A stretch of 50,842 nucleotides of DNA from Gammaproteobacteria bacterium (GCA_020849475.1 JADLGE010000099.1:1-50842), one strand, 5' to 3'. Numbered from the stretch's first letter, positions 35,649 through 45,492 are shown. Translations and numbers: made by a program. Notes: generated by a model from the sequence alone, not told the origin.

Positions 35649-36854
35649 ATGGCGGTGATTGATTCCGGGCTTTATTCGGACCTCGGCCGCAACTTCGGCC
35701 CGGCGCGCTACATCACGCCGCTGCTGGACGCCATCGCCGCGCAGGCTGCCAGCGCCGACCGCAGCCGTTCGGTGGACAGCGATGTCATCGCGAGCATCAA
35801 GCGCAACGACATCCTGAAACTGTCGGCCAGCCCCGAACTCGGCGGCCTCGATGAAACCATGCTGCAGATCGGCTGCGAGCTGCGCGAGATCGCCGCGCGC
35901 TGCACCTCGACCGGTTGGTGTTTGTGGAATCACCTGTGCACTTTCCATCATTTCGCCGGCCTGCTCGGGCCGGCCCACACGGACTTCTTCAAGGGCATCA
36001 TCGAGCGCCGTGAATGGGTGTGCTTTCCGGCCGGCGCCTCGACGCAGATCACTTCTGAACAACGCGGCGACGAAACTTTGCTGACCGGCGTCGCCGCATT
36101 CGGCTCCGGCGCGCGCTACGCGGAATGGGCGGGCGTTGCCTTCATCGAACCCGGCCATGCCACGCCGCGCTTCTCGATGGCGGACCTGCGTGACCCGCGC
36201 GTGCGCATCGAAGCGACCTGGGACGCGATGAGCGTGCGCGCCTCGGCCACCGACCACATCCATTACAGTGGCTACCCGGTGCCGACCTCACGCATCACGC
36301 GGTGGATGCCCAAGTACCGCGTGCTGCATCGCGATCCGGCCCATCCCATGATTCATCACCGCTACCGTGAAGACTGGGTGGCGATGTCGGTGTTGTGGCT
36401 CGGCACCATGGCGAGCGGCGTGGCCGAGATTTCCTTCAACGAAACCGCCGGCGGCATCCGCGAACGCATTGCCATCTTCGGCACCAAGATGGTCGAGCGC
36501 CCGACCATCCACGTGAATCTTGGCCGCGCCCGCGCCCTCATCAACGCGGCCACCGACACGGTGTTCGCGGCGCTGGCTGAAACCGACGCGCGCATCGCGG
36601 CAGGCGTGATGCCGAGCGAGGGCGATTACTTCCGCCAGACCGCCGCCGGCATGCAATGCGTATTGCTGTGTGACGAGGCGATGCGCCTGTTGTTGCGCGT
36701 GCTGGGTGGCAACGGCCTGCGCGAAGGCACCGACTTCGAACGTCGCTACCGCGACTTCCAGGCCATGCCGTTGCATATCAACGGGCACGTGGACCGCATC
36801 ACTGAACAGCTGGGGCGCATAAGCCTGGGGCTGGAATCGGAGAATCCTTTTTAG
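35649..36854 (+). CDS. Acyl-CoA-dehydrogenase-fold flavoprotein, HsaA/monooxygenase type
   Basis: A 401-residue protein with the acyl-CoA dehydrogenase fold but resembling the two-component flavin monooxygenase branch (HsaA, 4-hydroxyphenylacetate hydroxylase). Visible segments: LKLSASPELGGLDETMLQIG, CTSTGWCLWNH, LTGVAAFGSGARYAEWAG, and the C-terminal LLRVLGGNGLREGTDFERRYRD helix bundle. The catalytic base Glu of acyl-CoA dehydrogenases is not evident, consistent with a hydroxylase. GGGGAG lies only one base before the ATG at 35649, so GTG at 35655 may be the true start. No flavin reductase gene is adjacent. Confidence 0.8.
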   Translation: MAVIDSGLYSDLGRNFGPARYITPLLDAIAAQAASADRSRSVDSDVIASIKRNDILKLSASPELGGLDETMLQIGCELREIAARCTSTGWCLWNHLCTFHHFAGLLGPAHTDFFKGIIERREWVCFPAGASTQITSEQRGDETLLTGVAAFGSGARYAEWAGVAFIEPGHATPRFSMADLRDPRVRIEATWDAMSVRASATDHIHYSGYPVPTSRITRWMPKYRVLHRDPAHPMIHHRYREDWVAMSVLWLGTMASGVAEISFNETAGGIRERIAIFGTKMVERPTIHVNLGRARALINAATDTVFAALAETDARIAAGVMPSEGDYFRQTAAGMQCVLLCDEAMRLLLRVLGGNGLREGTDFERRYRDFQAMPLHINGHVDRITEQLGRISLGLESENPF

Positions 36855-36871
36855 GCGTCGCGACTCCGCCC

Positions 36872-37025
36872 TGTAGGTGCGAATTCATTCGCACATTGAA
36901 GCCACGGCGCACCCTCTGTGGTCTGCCCCAATGTCACACTGAAGTCTGACCCGCAGAACACGAAGAATACTTGTGAGTCAGACTTCAGCCTGACATTCGA
37001 ATGTGCGAATGAATTCGCACCTACA
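36872..37025. repeat. 154-bp REPIN-like element with 26-bp perfect inverted ends
   Basis: The first 26 bases (36872-36897) and the last 26 (37000-37025) are exact reverse complements, each beginning TGTAGGTGCG. Each arm is itself a palindrome (GTGCGAAT-TC-ATTCGCAC) with a GTAG head, as in REP sequences cut by RAYT transposases. Inside lies a second nested pair, CTGAAGTCTGAC (36939-36950) and GTCAGACTTCAG (36977-36988). The element lies between convergent genes and ends 14 bases from the ppc stop, so it also folds at the 3' end of both transcripts. Confidence 0.8.
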
Positions 37026-37039
37026 CAGTCATCCATCAA

Positions 37040-39853
37040 TCAACCCGTATTGCGCAAGCCCGCCGCCACGCCGTTGATGGAGATATGGATGCCGCGCTGC
37101 ACGCGTTCGATATCGACATCGCCCTCGCGCCGCTGGCGGTAACGCCGCATCAATTCCACCTGCAGGTGATTGAGTGGATCGAGGTAGGGAAAGCGGTATT
37201 CGATGGAGCGCGCCAGTGAGGGATTGGATTGCAGACGCCGCTGCTCGCCAGTGATGAGGGACAAGGCCTGACCGGTGCGGGTCCACTCCGCCTCTATCTG
37301 GCCGAAGATGCGCTTGCCGGTCTTCTTGTCTTCCACCAGTTCGACATAACGCGCGGCAATTGCAAGGTCGGTCTTGGCCAGCACCATGTCGAGGTTGGAC
37401 AGCAGCGTGCGGAAGAACGGCCAGCGTTTGTGCATCGCCTGCAGCAGGCCGAGACGACGTGTGCGCTCGGCGCCGCGCGCGCCGAGAAATGCTTCGACCG
37501 CGGAGCCAAAGCCGTACCAGCCCGGCAACGCCACGCGGCACTGGCCCCACGAGAAGCTCCACGGAATAGCGCGCAGGTCTTCTATTGCGCGACTCGCCTT
37601 GCGCGAGGCCGGCCGCGAGCCGATGTTGAGCTCGGCGATTTCCCGTATCGGCGTGGCGCTGAAGAAATAATCGGTGAAGGCCGGTGTGTCATAGACGAGC
37701 TTGCGATAGGCGCCCTGGCTCAGAACGCTCAGGCTGTCCGCCGCTTGCAGGAATTCACTCGGCGCACTGCGCGTCGGATGCAGCAGTGAGGCCTCCAGCG
37801 TGGCCGCCACCAGGGTCTCGAGGTTGCGCAGACCAATTTCCGGATGGGCGTATTTCGACGCGATCACTTCGCCCTGCTCGGTCAGACGAATCTGACCGTT
37901 CACAGTGCCGGGCGGCTGCGCGAGGATGGCCTGGTAACTCGGGCCGCCGCCGCGCCCGACCGTGCCGCCACGGCCGTGAAACAGGCGCAGGCGGATGCCA
38001 TGCGTGGATTCGAGCTGGCCGAACAAGGCCACCAGTCCTTCCTCGGCGCGGTACAGCTCCCAGTTGCTGGTGAACATGCCGCCATCCTTGTTGCTGTCGC
38101 TATAGCCCAGCATCACATCCTGCTCGTGGCCCGAGGCCTGCATCATGGCGACGATGCCGGGCAGCGCGTAGAAGCCCTGCATAATGGCGGCCGCGCGCCG
38201 GAGATCGGCGATGGTTTCGAACAGCGGCACCACGATCAAATCGCTCTGCGCGTTCTCACCCAGTTCACCGCGCAGGATGCCGGCTTCCTTGAACAGCAGC
38301 AGCACTTCGAGCAAATCACTGACGTCTTCGGTATGGGAGATGATGTAGTGACGCAGCGCCGCTGCCCCGTAACGCGAGCGCATGTCCGGCACGGCTTCGA
38401 AAATCGCCAGTTCATCGAGCGTGTGTTGACTGTAGTGCGCGGCGCGCACGCGCAGCGGCCGGGCCTCGGCCAACAGGCGCAACAAGAGCCCCTGCCTGGC
38501 GTCTTCATCGAGTACACCGTAGTCAGGCTCGATGCGCGCGACCTTCAGCAGTTCGGCCACCACTTCTTCGTGTTTGTCTGAACTCTGGCGCAGATCGACG
38601 GTGGCGAGATGAAAGCCGAACACCTGCACCGCGCGGATCAGCGGCCGCAGGCGCGGCGCGATCAGCGCTTGGGCATGGTGGGACAGCAAGGACGCTTCGA
38701 TCACACGCAAATCGGCCAGCAATTGCGCGGCGTCGGTATAGGGCGACTGCGGCGATACGGCGTGGCGCAAGGCCTCGGTGCCGGTCAAGGCCTGCAGGCT
38801 GGCAGCGAGTCGCGCATACATGCCGATCAAGGCGCGGCGGTAGGGTTCATCTTCGCGGTGCGCGCTCTGGTCGGGCGAGCGCGCCGCCAGTGCCAGCAGC
38901 TCCGCACTGACCGGACACAGCATCGCCGACAGCGACAGCTCCGCGCCAAGCTCGTGCATCTCGGTCAGGTAGAAGCGCAGCACCGTCTCACTCTGACGCC
39001 GCAGCGCCATCGCCAAAGTCGCGGCCGATACGTTTGGATTGCCGTCGCGGTCGCCGCCTATCCAGTTGCCCATGCGAAAGAACGCGGCGATGTCGAAGCC
39101 CGGCACGGCACGCTCGATTTCGCGATACAAACGTGGAATCTGTCGCAGAAACGTGGTCTGGTAATAGGACAAGGCGTTTTCAATCTCATCGGCCACCGTC
39201 AGGCGCGCGGTACGCAGCATGCGCGTCTGCCACAGCTGCGTGACCCGCGCACGCAGCAAGGCTTCGTTGTCGGTGCGTTCACGCGCGGTGCGCAGACCGT
39301 CGCGCGCGCCTATCAGTTCGGCGACCGCATGCTCGGCGTCGAGAATGCTCTTGCGTTGCACTTCAGTCGGATGGGCGGTCAGCACCGGCGAGATATGCGC
39401 GCCATCCAGCAGCCGCACGATGTCGGCGGCGCGCACGTCGGCCTTGGCCAGGCGTTCGAAGCACAGGGCCAGCGAGCCTTCCTGCAAATGGCCTTGCCGC
39501 TCGTGGTGCTCACGGCGCCGTACGTGGTGACGGTCTTCGGCAATGTTGGCCAGATGGGAAAAATAGCTGAAGGCGCGAATCACGCTGACGGTCTGCTCGG
39601 CGCTCAGATTCTTGAGCAGCCGATCGAGCGCGCGGCCGGCCTGCGCGTCACGCTTCAGACGATAGGCGACCGACAATTGCCGCACGCGCTCCACCAGTTC
39701 GAAAGCGCCACGGCCTTCCTGCTCGTGAATGACTTCGCCAAGAATGCGCCCGAGCAGGCGGATGTCTTCCACCAGCGGGCGGTTCTTGGCGGTGGCGTCG
39801 GCTTTGTCCTTGGCGCTCTTGCGTGGGCGGGACGGTGCGCTGGCGTTCGACAT
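37040..39853 (-). CDS. ppc: Phosphoenolpyruvate carboxylase
   Basis: A 937-residue enzyme that carboxylates phosphoenolpyruvate to oxaloacetate and refills the citric acid cycle. Catalytic His161 lies in [15 protein letters not shown], and the glycine-rich substrate loop reads [32 protein letters not shown] and the C-terminal ending LRNTG are diagnostic. Length is slightly above the usual 880-900 residues. The ATG at 39853 has GAGG upstream and is chosen over an upstream in-frame start at 39871. Single gene; the 147-base gap on its 5' side holds nothing else I can name. Confidence 0.96.
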   Translation of the reverse strand: MSNASAPSRPRKSAKDKADATAKNRPLVEDIRLLGRILGEVIHEQEGRGAFELVERVRQLSVAYRLKRDAQAGRALDRLLKNLSAEQTVSVIRAFSYFSHLANIAEDRHHVRRREHHERQGHLQEGSLALCFERLAKADVRAADIVRLLDGAHISPVLTAHPTEVQRKSILDAEHAVAELIGARDGLRTARERTDNEALLRARVTQLWQTRMLRTARLTVADEIENALSYYQTTFLRQIPRLYREIERAVPGFDIAAFFRMGNWIGGDRDGNPNVSAATLAMALRRQSETVLRFYLTEMHELGAELSLSAMLCPVSAELLALAARSPDQSAHREDEPYRRALIGMYARLAASLQALTGTEALRHAVSPQSPYTDAAQLLADLRVIEASLLSHHAQALIAPRLRPLIRAVQVFGFHLATVDLRQSSDKHEEVVAELLKVARIEPDYGVLDEDARQGLLLRLLAEARPLRVRAAHYSQHTLDELAIFEAVPDMRSRYGAAALRHYIISHTEDVSDLLEVLLLFKEAGILRGELGENAQSDLIVVPLFETIADLRRAAAIMQGFYALPGIVAMMQASGHEQDVMLGYSDSNKDGGMFTSNWELYRAEEGLVALFGQLESTHGIRLRLFHGRGGTVGRGGGPSYQAILAQPPGTVNGQIRLTEQGEVIASKYAHPEIGLRNLETLVAATLEASLLHPTRSAPSEFLQAADSLSVLSQGAYRKLVYDTPAFTDYFFSATPIREIAELNIGSRPASRKASRAIEDLRAIPWSFSWGQCRVALPGWYGFGSAVEAFLGARGAERTRRLGLLQAMHKRWPFFRTLLSNLDMVLAKTDLAIAARYVELVEDKKTGKRIFGQIEAEWTRTGQALSLITGEQRRLQSNPSLARSIEYRFPYLDPLNHLQVELMRRYRQRREGDVDIERVQRGIHISINGVAAGLRNTG

Positions 39854-40000
39854 GGGCTCCTCGCGATGCATGACACGACTGTCGCGTAATGCTGCTCATG
39901 GTAGCAGTGCCCATGCCCCGCATCGAAACTCGCCGCGTCTTGCCAGGGCGTTGCCCACAAAGCGTGCGCGGCTGCACTTTGCTGCGCCGTCATGGCGCTC

Positions 40001-41170
40001 TCAGACCGAACGCAATGCCTCGACGATATCGAGTCGCGCCGCGCGGATGGCCGGCAAAAAGCCGCCGGCGAGGCCCATGAAGAGCGCGAACAACAGCGCT
40101 TCCACCACCACGCGGCCATTCATGCTGAAGGTGAAGGCAAGCTCGGCGAAGGTCTGCCAGTTCATGGTCGAGACTGTGTAGAGCTGCAGGAACGATGCCA
40201 GCACCAGGCCCAGCACACCGCCGAGCAGGCTCAAGAGCAAGGACTCGAACAGAAATGCCGCGAGGATATTGCGCCGTTGAAAGCCGAGCGCGCGCAGGGT
40301 GCCGATTTCATGGGTGCGATTGGCGACCGCCGCGTACATGGTGATCATGGCGCCGATGATCGCGCCGATGGAAAAGATCACGCTCAGGATGGTGCCGAGC
40401 ACCGACAGGAAGCTCGACATCATTTCCGATTGCTTGGCGTAGAACAGGGTTTCACGCTGCGCCTCGACCGTCAGTCGCTGGTCGTCTTCCAGGGCACGCC
40501 GCAGCTGTTCGAAATCGCCGCTGTTGGCGAGACGGAAAATGACCGACGAATAGGCGCTGCGCCGAAAGGCCTGCATCATCTGATCGACATCGCCCCATAG
40601 TTCCGAAGCAAAGCCACTACCGCCGGCGTCGAAAGTGCCGACCACGGTCCAGGTCTTGCCGCCCAACGACAGCGTTTCACCGATGCCGGCGCCGCGGAAG
40701 CCTTGCGCAACCCGTGTACCGGCGATCACTTCGGCGCTGCCGGGCCGAAACATGCGCCCGGCGGTGATCTTGACCTGCGGCCGCAATGCGATGCCGCGTT
40801 GTGACACGCCACGGATGGTGACATTCGACGGCTTGTTGCTGATGCGTTTCGGCATCACCACCAGCACCATCACTTCCTTGGAGACTTCCGCCGCGCCGTC
40901 GGCGGCCGTCGCAATCTCGCCGCGCGCGGCGATGATGGCGGCCTGCTCGCGCGCCACGCCGCTCTGGATCTCGGTCTGCGCGGAGCGCCGGATCACCACC
41001 ACGTTGTCATGACTGCCGGTCTCGACCAGGGTCTTTTCAAGGCCTGCGGCCAGCATCAGCACCGCCGCGAACACGAACACCACCAACGCCATGCCGCCGG
41101 CGGTCAAGACGGTGGTGAGCTTGCGCACCCACAGGTTGCGAATGATGTAGGACAGCGGCACGCCGGTCAT
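40001..41170 (-). CDS. ABC exporter permease, FtsX/MacB type (second permease)
   Basis: A 389-residue permease with an N-terminal membrane helix (LTTVLTAGGMALVVFVFAAV), a large periplasmic MacB-like domain with GSHDNVVVIRRSAQTEIQSG, and three C-terminal helices of the FtsX core (MMSSFLSVLGTILSVIFSIG and others). It is the last gene of a four-gene set: adaptor, ATPase, permease, permease. Its start lies 27 bases after the stop of the first permease. Two different permeases probably form the transport dimer. ATG 41170 is favoured over 41188. Confidence 0.9.
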   Translation of the reverse strand: MTGVPLSYIIRNLWVRKLTTVLTAGGMALVVFVFAAVLMLAAGLEKTLVETGSHDNVVVIRRSAQTEIQSGVAREQAAIIAARGEIATAADGAAEVSKEVMVLVVMPKRISNKPSNVTIRGVSQRGIALRPQVKITAGRMFRPGSAEVIAGTRVAQGFRGAGIGETLSLGGKTWTVVGTFDAGGSGFASELWGDVDQMMQAFRRSAYSSVIFRLANSGDFEQLRRALEDDQRLTVEAQRETLFYAKQSEMMSSFLSVLGTILSVIFSIGAIIGAMITMYAAVANRTHEIGTLRALGFQRRNILAAFLFESLLLSLLGGVLGLVLASFLQLYTVSTMNWQTFAELAFTFSMNGRVVVEALLFALFMGLAGGFLPAIRAARLDIVEALRSV

Positions 41171-41197
41171 GACGCGCCACCGCCGCACGGGCCATGC

Positions 41198-42361
41198 TCA
41201 ACCGATGCCACGGAAGCCCTCCGCAACCTTGAGCGTTGAAGCGCGCCACGACGGCGCGATGGCCGCCACCACACCGATTAACAGCGCCATCGCCGCCGCC
41301 ATCCACGGCGTGGCGCTCGATACCAGGAAAATCGGGAAAATTGAACCGAAGCGATGTCCGACCCACTCCGCGACCGGATAGATGAGCCAGATGCCGGCGG
41401 CGCCGGCGCTCAAGGAGATCAGCAGAGACTCACCGGCAATCAGCGCGACCACGTGCCAGTCATTGAAACCGATAGCTTTCAATGTCGCATACTCGCCGCG
41501 GCGCTCGCGCGCGGTCATGGCCATGGTGTTGGCCATCACCGCCATGATGATGACGATGATCAGAAACGACACCACCTGGATGACCAGCAGAATGGCCTCG
41601 GTCATGGCGACGAAACTCAACTGGAAGGCCTTTTCGGTTTCGGTCAGGGTTTCGGCGCGGGAATTGGCAAAGAATTTATCCACCTGCTGAGCGATCTGCG
41701 CGGCGTCCTCCGGTCGCTCGAGACCAATCAGGAAAATGCCGACTTCATTGGCGTGGTCGGGCATGAGCTTCTTCATGGTCTCGTTGAGATTGTCCCACTG
41801 CGTGAACATCTGGCTTTCGTCGGTCTTGCTGTCGATGCCGTGGTAGATGCCGCGCACCACGAAAGTCCAGTTGCCGGGGAAAATGTCACCGATGAGCGGG
41901 ATCTGATCGCCAATCTTGAAGCCATATTTTTCAGCGGTCTTGCGCCCAATCACCGCGCCGCGCCTGTCGAGCAGAAAGGCTTTCATCTGGTCGAGCGGTA
42001 GCACGAATTCCGGGTAGAGCTCGAAATAGCTGCGCGGCTCGACCGCGAAACGCGGAAAGAAATTCTTGGGCACAATGTAGATGCCGCCGAACCAGTCGGC
42101 ATAGCTGACCGACTTCACACCGTCTATCTGCGCGATGCGATCCCGGTAATAGAGCGGCAGGGTGAAGTTCAGCGAATTCTTGTTGCGCACTATCAGCCGC
42201 GAGGCGGACGAGGCGTTGGCGCCGGCATACCAGGCGTCGATGGTGGTGCGCAGCAGACCGAAAGCGGTGATGGCGACGACGATGCCGAGCACCGTCAGAA
42301 AGGTGCGCAGCGGATGACGCAGACAGTTGCGCAGCACCAGGCGAAGCAGAAACGCGCCCAT
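41198..42361 (-). CDS. ABC exporter permease, FtsX/MacB type (first permease)
   Basis: A 387-residue permease with the same plan: one N-terminal helix (FLTVLGIVVAITAFGLL), a periplasmic domain of about 230 residues, then FtsX-type helices (LLVIQVVSFLIIVIIMAVM, LIAGESLLISLSAGAAGIWL). The conserved ARERRGEYATLKAIGF segment is the cytoplasmic coupling loop to the ATPase. It starts 4 bases after the ATPase stop. The system resembles DevBCA/MacAB-type exporters of lipids, peptides or antibiotics. The substrate is unknown. Confidence 0.9.
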   Translation of the reverse strand: MGAFLLRLVLRNCLRHPLRTFLTVLGIVVAITAFGLLRTTIDAWYAGANASSASRLIVRNKNSLNFTLPLYYRDRIAQIDGVKSVSYADWFGGIYIVPKNFFPRFAVEPRSYFELYPEFVLPLDQMKAFLLDRRGAVIGRKTAEKYGFKIGDQIPLIGDIFPGNWTFVVRGIYHGIDSKTDESQMFTQWDNLNETMKKLMPDHANEVGIFLIGLERPEDAAQIAQQVDKFFANSRAETLTETEKAFQLSFVAMTEAILLVIQVVSFLIIVIIMAVMANTMAMTARERRGEYATLKAIGFNDWHVVALIAGESLLISLSAGAAGIWLIYPVAEWVGHRFGSIFPIFLVSSATPWMAAAMALLIGVVAAIAPSWRASTLKVAEGFRGIG

Positions 42362-42365
42362 GGTC

Positions 42366-43073
42366 TCAGGCGCCGCCGCGCGGGCGTGGCCTTTCGATCT
42401 GTTCGGTCAACACCCCTTTGTCGAGATGGCGCACGACATGGGCGCGCTGCGCGGCGACATGGTCGTGCGTGACCATGATGATGGTCTTGTTGAGCCGCTC
42501 GTTCAGCGACTCCATGAGATCGAGAATCTCACGCGCCGACACACGGTCGAGATCGCCCGTCGGTTCATCGGCGACGATGATGGTGGGGTCCGACACCAGC
42601 GCGCGCGCAATCGCCACGCGCTGCTGCTGGCCGCCGGATAATTGCGAAGGGTAGTGATCGCTGCGGTCGGCGAGTCCGACGAGATCCAGCACCAGTTGCA
42701 CGTGTTCGCGCCGCTCACGCGCAGTCAGGCGCGTCAAAAGCAGCGGCAGTTCGATGTTCTCGAACGCCGACAAAACCGGCATGAGGTTGTAGAACTGGAA
42801 AATGAAACCGACGTGCTCGGCGCGCCAGCGCGCGAGCTGTGCTTCGCGCATGCCGGTGATGTCGACGCCCTCTATTTCGAGTTTGCCACTGTCGGGCGTA
42901 TCGATGCCGGCAATGAGATTGAGCAGGGTTGATTTACCGGAGCCCGATGGTCCCATCAGGGCCACGAATTCACCGCGCTCAAGATTGAGATTGATGTCCT
43001 CGAGCACCGACACCACCTGGTCGCCGCGCCGGTAGGACTTGCGCAGATTGGCGATTTCGACAATCACACTCAT
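42366..43073 (-). CDS. ABC exporter ATP-binding protein, LolD/MacB-N type
   Basis: A 235-residue ATPase. Walker A is GPSGSGKSTLLNLIAG, the Q-loop lies in IFQFYNLMPVL, the signature is LSGGQQQRVAIARAL, Walker B is IIVADEPTGDLD, and the H-loop is IMVTHD. This is the usual pattern of ATPases serving MacB/LolCDE-type permeases. ATG 43073 begins MSVIVEIANLRKSYRRG; a longer frame to 43238 would overlap the adaptor gene and lacks family similarity. It drives the two permeases encoded next. Confidence 0.93.
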   Translation of the reverse strand: MSVIVEIANLRKSYRRGDQVVSVLEDINLNLERGEFVALMGPSGSGKSTLLNLIAGIDTPDSGKLEIEGVDITGMREAQLARWRAEHVGFIFQFYNLMPVLSAFENIELPLLLTRLTARERREHVQLVLDLVGLADRSDHYPSQLSGGQQQRVAIARALVSDPTIIVADEPTGDLDRVSAREILDLMESLNERLNKTIIMVTHDHVAAQRAHVVRHLDKGVLTEQIERPRPRGGA

Positions 43074-43104
43074 GGGCGCGTGGATGCCTGCTCGCGTCGC
43101 GAGA

Positions 43105-44412
43105 TCAACCGCCGGCGGCGCCGCTCCGCACCTCGACGCCATCGCGCAGGCGGGCGGGCGGATTGAGCACCAGCTTGTCACCGACTTTGAGCGCCTCGCC
43201 CACTTCGCGCAGCTCGCCCAGGCTTGCGCCGGCGGCAAGCTTCACCATCACCACGTGATTGCCGTCGATGCGGAACACCACATCGCTGCCATCGCGCTGC
43301 GTGACGGCCTTGGCCGGCACGGCGTTGCGCGCATGCTGTTCGCGCGCATCGAGTGGCTGCGACAGAAAGGCCACGCGCGCGCTCATGTCCGGCAGCACGC
43401 GCGGGTCGCGATCGATAAAACGCACCTTGGCCATCAAGGTCGCCTTGGTGCGGTCGACGGTCGGCACCACCATGCCGACTTCGCCCAGCAGGCGCACGTC
43501 CGGCAGGGCATCGAGCTGGATCTCGCAGGGCTGACCGGCTTTCACCGAGGTGAGATTGGATTCGGCGATGTCCGCTTCGACCTGCAGGGTGTCGAGGTCG
43601 GCCATGGTCACGACCGCGCCCTTGGATGAATTGGCGGCGGCGAACGGCGCCAGCACGTCACCGACATCCGCTTCCTTCTTCAACACCACGCCGTCGAAGG
43701 GCGCGCGTATCAAGGTGTATTCCACCGCCACGCGCGCTTCATCGAGCGCCGCGCGGTTGGCGCTCAAACGAGCTTCAGCGGCGGCGATGGCTGCCGCACT
43801 GGCGCCGACGGCGGCCTCCGTGCTGGCCTTGACCGCCACTGCGCGATCACGGCGTGCGAGCGCGGCGTCGTAGACGTCGTCGCTGACGAAGCGTTTGTCT
43901 TTCAGTTGCCGGGCACGCTTCAAAGCGCGTTCGGCGTCCGCCACTTCGGCGTCGCTCTCCAGCACGCGTGCCTGCGCTTCGCTGCGCCGTGCCTGCGCTT
44001 CGGCGATGGCCGCCTGCGCGGCGATGACGTCGGCCTCGGCGCGATGCCGGCTGGCCTCGACGTCGGCGCTCTCGAGGCGCGCGATTACCTGATCTTTCTT
44101 GACCACGCTGCCTTCCACCACTTCCAGGGTCTGCAGACGGCCGGTGGCCTTGGACGCCACATCGGCGCGGGTCTGCGGCACGACGTAGCCAGTGGCGTTG
44201 AAAAGCGTGACGGCGGCGGACGGATAGGCGGCCGTGACACTGCCGACTTCGACATCAATCACGGTCTTGAAGCCGCCACTGCGAAGCCACAGCACGGCCG
44301 CCACCAGCGCAATCGCGAGCAGCATCCACAACAGGCGGCCACCACCGCGGCGCGCTGGCGCCGTGCCGCGTTTGGTGTCGCGGTCTATGCTGAGTTTGGA
44401 AAGGTCGTTCAT
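43105..44412 (-). CDS. HlyD/MacA-family periplasmic adaptor of the ABC exporter
   Basis: A 435-residue membrane fusion protein: a cytoplasmic N-terminus, one helix (LLWMLLAIALVAAVLWL), a lipoyl-type half (YVVPQTRADVASKATGRLQT), a long coiled-coil hairpin rich in Ala/Arg/Glu at about 130-250, and the beta-barrel segment (YTLIRAPFDGVVLKKEADVG). It would link the inner-membrane exporter to an outer-membrane channel; none is encoded here, so a TolC from elsewhere is likely. The ATG at 44412 places the membrane helix at about residues 28-45. First gene of the exporter operon. Confidence 0.92.
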   Translation of the reverse strand: MNDLSKLSIDRDTKRGTAPARRGGGRLLWMLLAIALVAAVLWLRSGGFKTVIDVEVGSVTAAYPSAAVTLFNATGYVVPQTRADVASKATGRLQTLEVVEGSVVKKDQVIARLESADVEASRHRAEADVIAAQAAIAEAQARRSEAQARVLESDAEVADAERALKRARQLKDKRFVSDDVYDAALARRDRAVAVKASTEAAVGASAAAIAAAEARLSANRAALDEARVAVEYTLIRAPFDGVVLKKEADVGDVLAPFAAANSSKGAVVTMADLDTLQVEADIAESNLTSVKAGQPCEIQLDALPDVRLLGEVGMVVPTVDRTKATLMAKVRFIDRDPRVLPDMSARVAFLSQPLDAREQHARNAVPAKAVTQRDGSDVVFRIDGNHVVMVKLAAGASLGELREVGEALKVGDKLVLNPPARLRDGVEVRSGAAGG

Positions 44413-44604
44413 GCCGGCGCGGGCCGCGAAAAGGTCATTCTTGGACTGGCCGCTAGTATGGTGGCAAGGCGTGAAGGCTGCCACCCCGGGCTTGCCATGG
44501 ATAGCGGATCGCGCAATGCCGTCACCGCGCTGCACCCCGGCACAGTGCGGGGGTGTTCGCGGAAGCAGCGCCACGCAGCGCTGCCTCCACCGCGACATGT
44601 TGGC

Positions 44605-45303
44605 TCAGATGCGCGCCGCGCGTCGGCGCCATCCGAACGTGGCCAGCAAGCCGCCAGCCATGAGCGGCAAGGTCGGCGGCAACGGCACCGGGGCCGGCGC
44701 ACTGTCGCTGGTGCCGAGCGCGAACACCGTCAACAACTGCGGCAGCGAGCCTTCGCCGTTGATGAGATCGTAAAAAGCGGTGATCGGCGTCTTGAACGAG
44801 CCATCAGCCTTCTGCTCTCGATAGGTCATGGTGACGGTCGAGAAGGAGAAGGCAGTCGAGACCAGCCCCAGCGTGCCACCGGAGTTGATATCCATGTCCG
44901 TCAGCTGCACGTCGGTGAACAGCATTGTAAAGAACACCGCCGGGGATTCGCCGTTGCGGGTCACGCTGATCAAGGCAGTGGGGATGAGGTCGCCGCTGAC
45001 GAGTTTGCCGAACAAGGTGGGCGTGCTGGTTTCGAGACTATTGACGATGTGGATATCGTCGAACAGCGTGCAACCGCGGACGTTGGCGCAGGCCTCGACG
45101 CCCCGCGCGACATGCCGCACGTGCAGGTCCCAGCTGATCAGATCGGTCTCGCCGCGGTGCTTGTCCTTCTGCGACTCACCTTCGACGCCGTCGAATTTGA
45201 TATAGGACGGCAGCGCTGCCGCCGCCGGTGCGATGTCCAGTCCCAACAGCGCCAGCGCCACGAGACCCGTTGCGCAACCCTTCCCGAATGATGATTTTTT
45301 CAT
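44605..45303 (-). CDS. Secreted Hcp-fold protein with VPLPA/PEP-CTERM-like sorting signal
   Basis: A 232-residue protein. Residues 1-29 are a Sec signal peptide (GLVALALLGLDIAPAAA). The mature part begins YIKFDGVEGESQKDKHRGE, which strongly resembles the start of Hcp, the tube protein of type VI secretion, and goes on as an Hcp-like beta barrel to about residue 195. The end has a three-part sorting signal: VPLPPTLPL, a hydrophobic helix (MAGGLLATFG), then WRRRAA, as in VPLPA/PEP-CTERM proteins handled by exosortases. True Hcp lacks both signals. AGGGAA precedes the ATG at 45303. No type VI or exosortase gene is in the window. Confidence 0.8.
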   Translation of the reverse strand: MKKSSFGKGCATGLVALALLGLDIAPAAAALPSYIKFDGVEGESQKDKHRGETDLISWDLHVRHVARGVEACANVRGCTLFDDIHIVNSLETSTPTLFGKLVSGDLIPTALISVTRNGESPAVFFTMLFTDVQLTDMDINSGGTLGLVSTAFSFSTVTMTYREQKADGSFKTPITAFYDLINGEGSLPQLLTVFALGTSDSAPAPVPLPPTLPLMAGGLLATFGWRRRAARI

Positions 45304-45409
45304 TGCTGTTCCCTTTCTGTGATAGAGGTCCAAGCTTGACGCCCGCGCCTGGGCGGCGGGTGCGATGCAGCTATAACACGGGGACACGGGCGAGAACTTG
45401 CGCTGGGTC

Positions 45410-45492
45410 TGTAGGTGCGATTTCAATCGCACATTGAAGACGTGGCGATGCGCCGTGCAATGCCATTAATGTGCGATTGAAATCGCACCTAC
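45410..45492. repeat. 83-bp REPIN-like element with 25-bp inverted ends
   Basis: Bases 45411-45435 and 45468-45492 are exact reverse complements starting GTAGGTGCGATTTC. Each arm is a palindrome (GTGCGAT-TTCA-ATCGCAC) with a GTAG head. The arms differ from those of the 154-bp element at the same internal positions on both sides, so pairing is kept. It lies between the M48 protease stop (45489 overlaps its end) and the promoter region of the Hcp-like gene. Confidence 0.78.

Noticed and set aside
35443..35658. Small plus-strand open frame between the sterol-desaturase gene and the flavoprotein gene
   Set aside because: No ribosome site or signal peptide, atypical composition, and it runs into the start of the next gene.
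38609..39889. 426-codon plus-strand open frame opposite ppc
   Set aside because: Shadow of ppc; no ribosome site or domain.
43906..45291. 461-codon plus-strand open frame opposite the adaptor and Hcp-like genes
   Set aside because: Spans two real minus-strand genes and their intergenic gap; product has no domain.
44605..45303. Evidence for a type VI secretion locus because of the Hcp-like gene
   Set aside because: The protein has a Sec signal and a sorting tail, and none of the sheath, baseplate or ATPase genes are present in the window.
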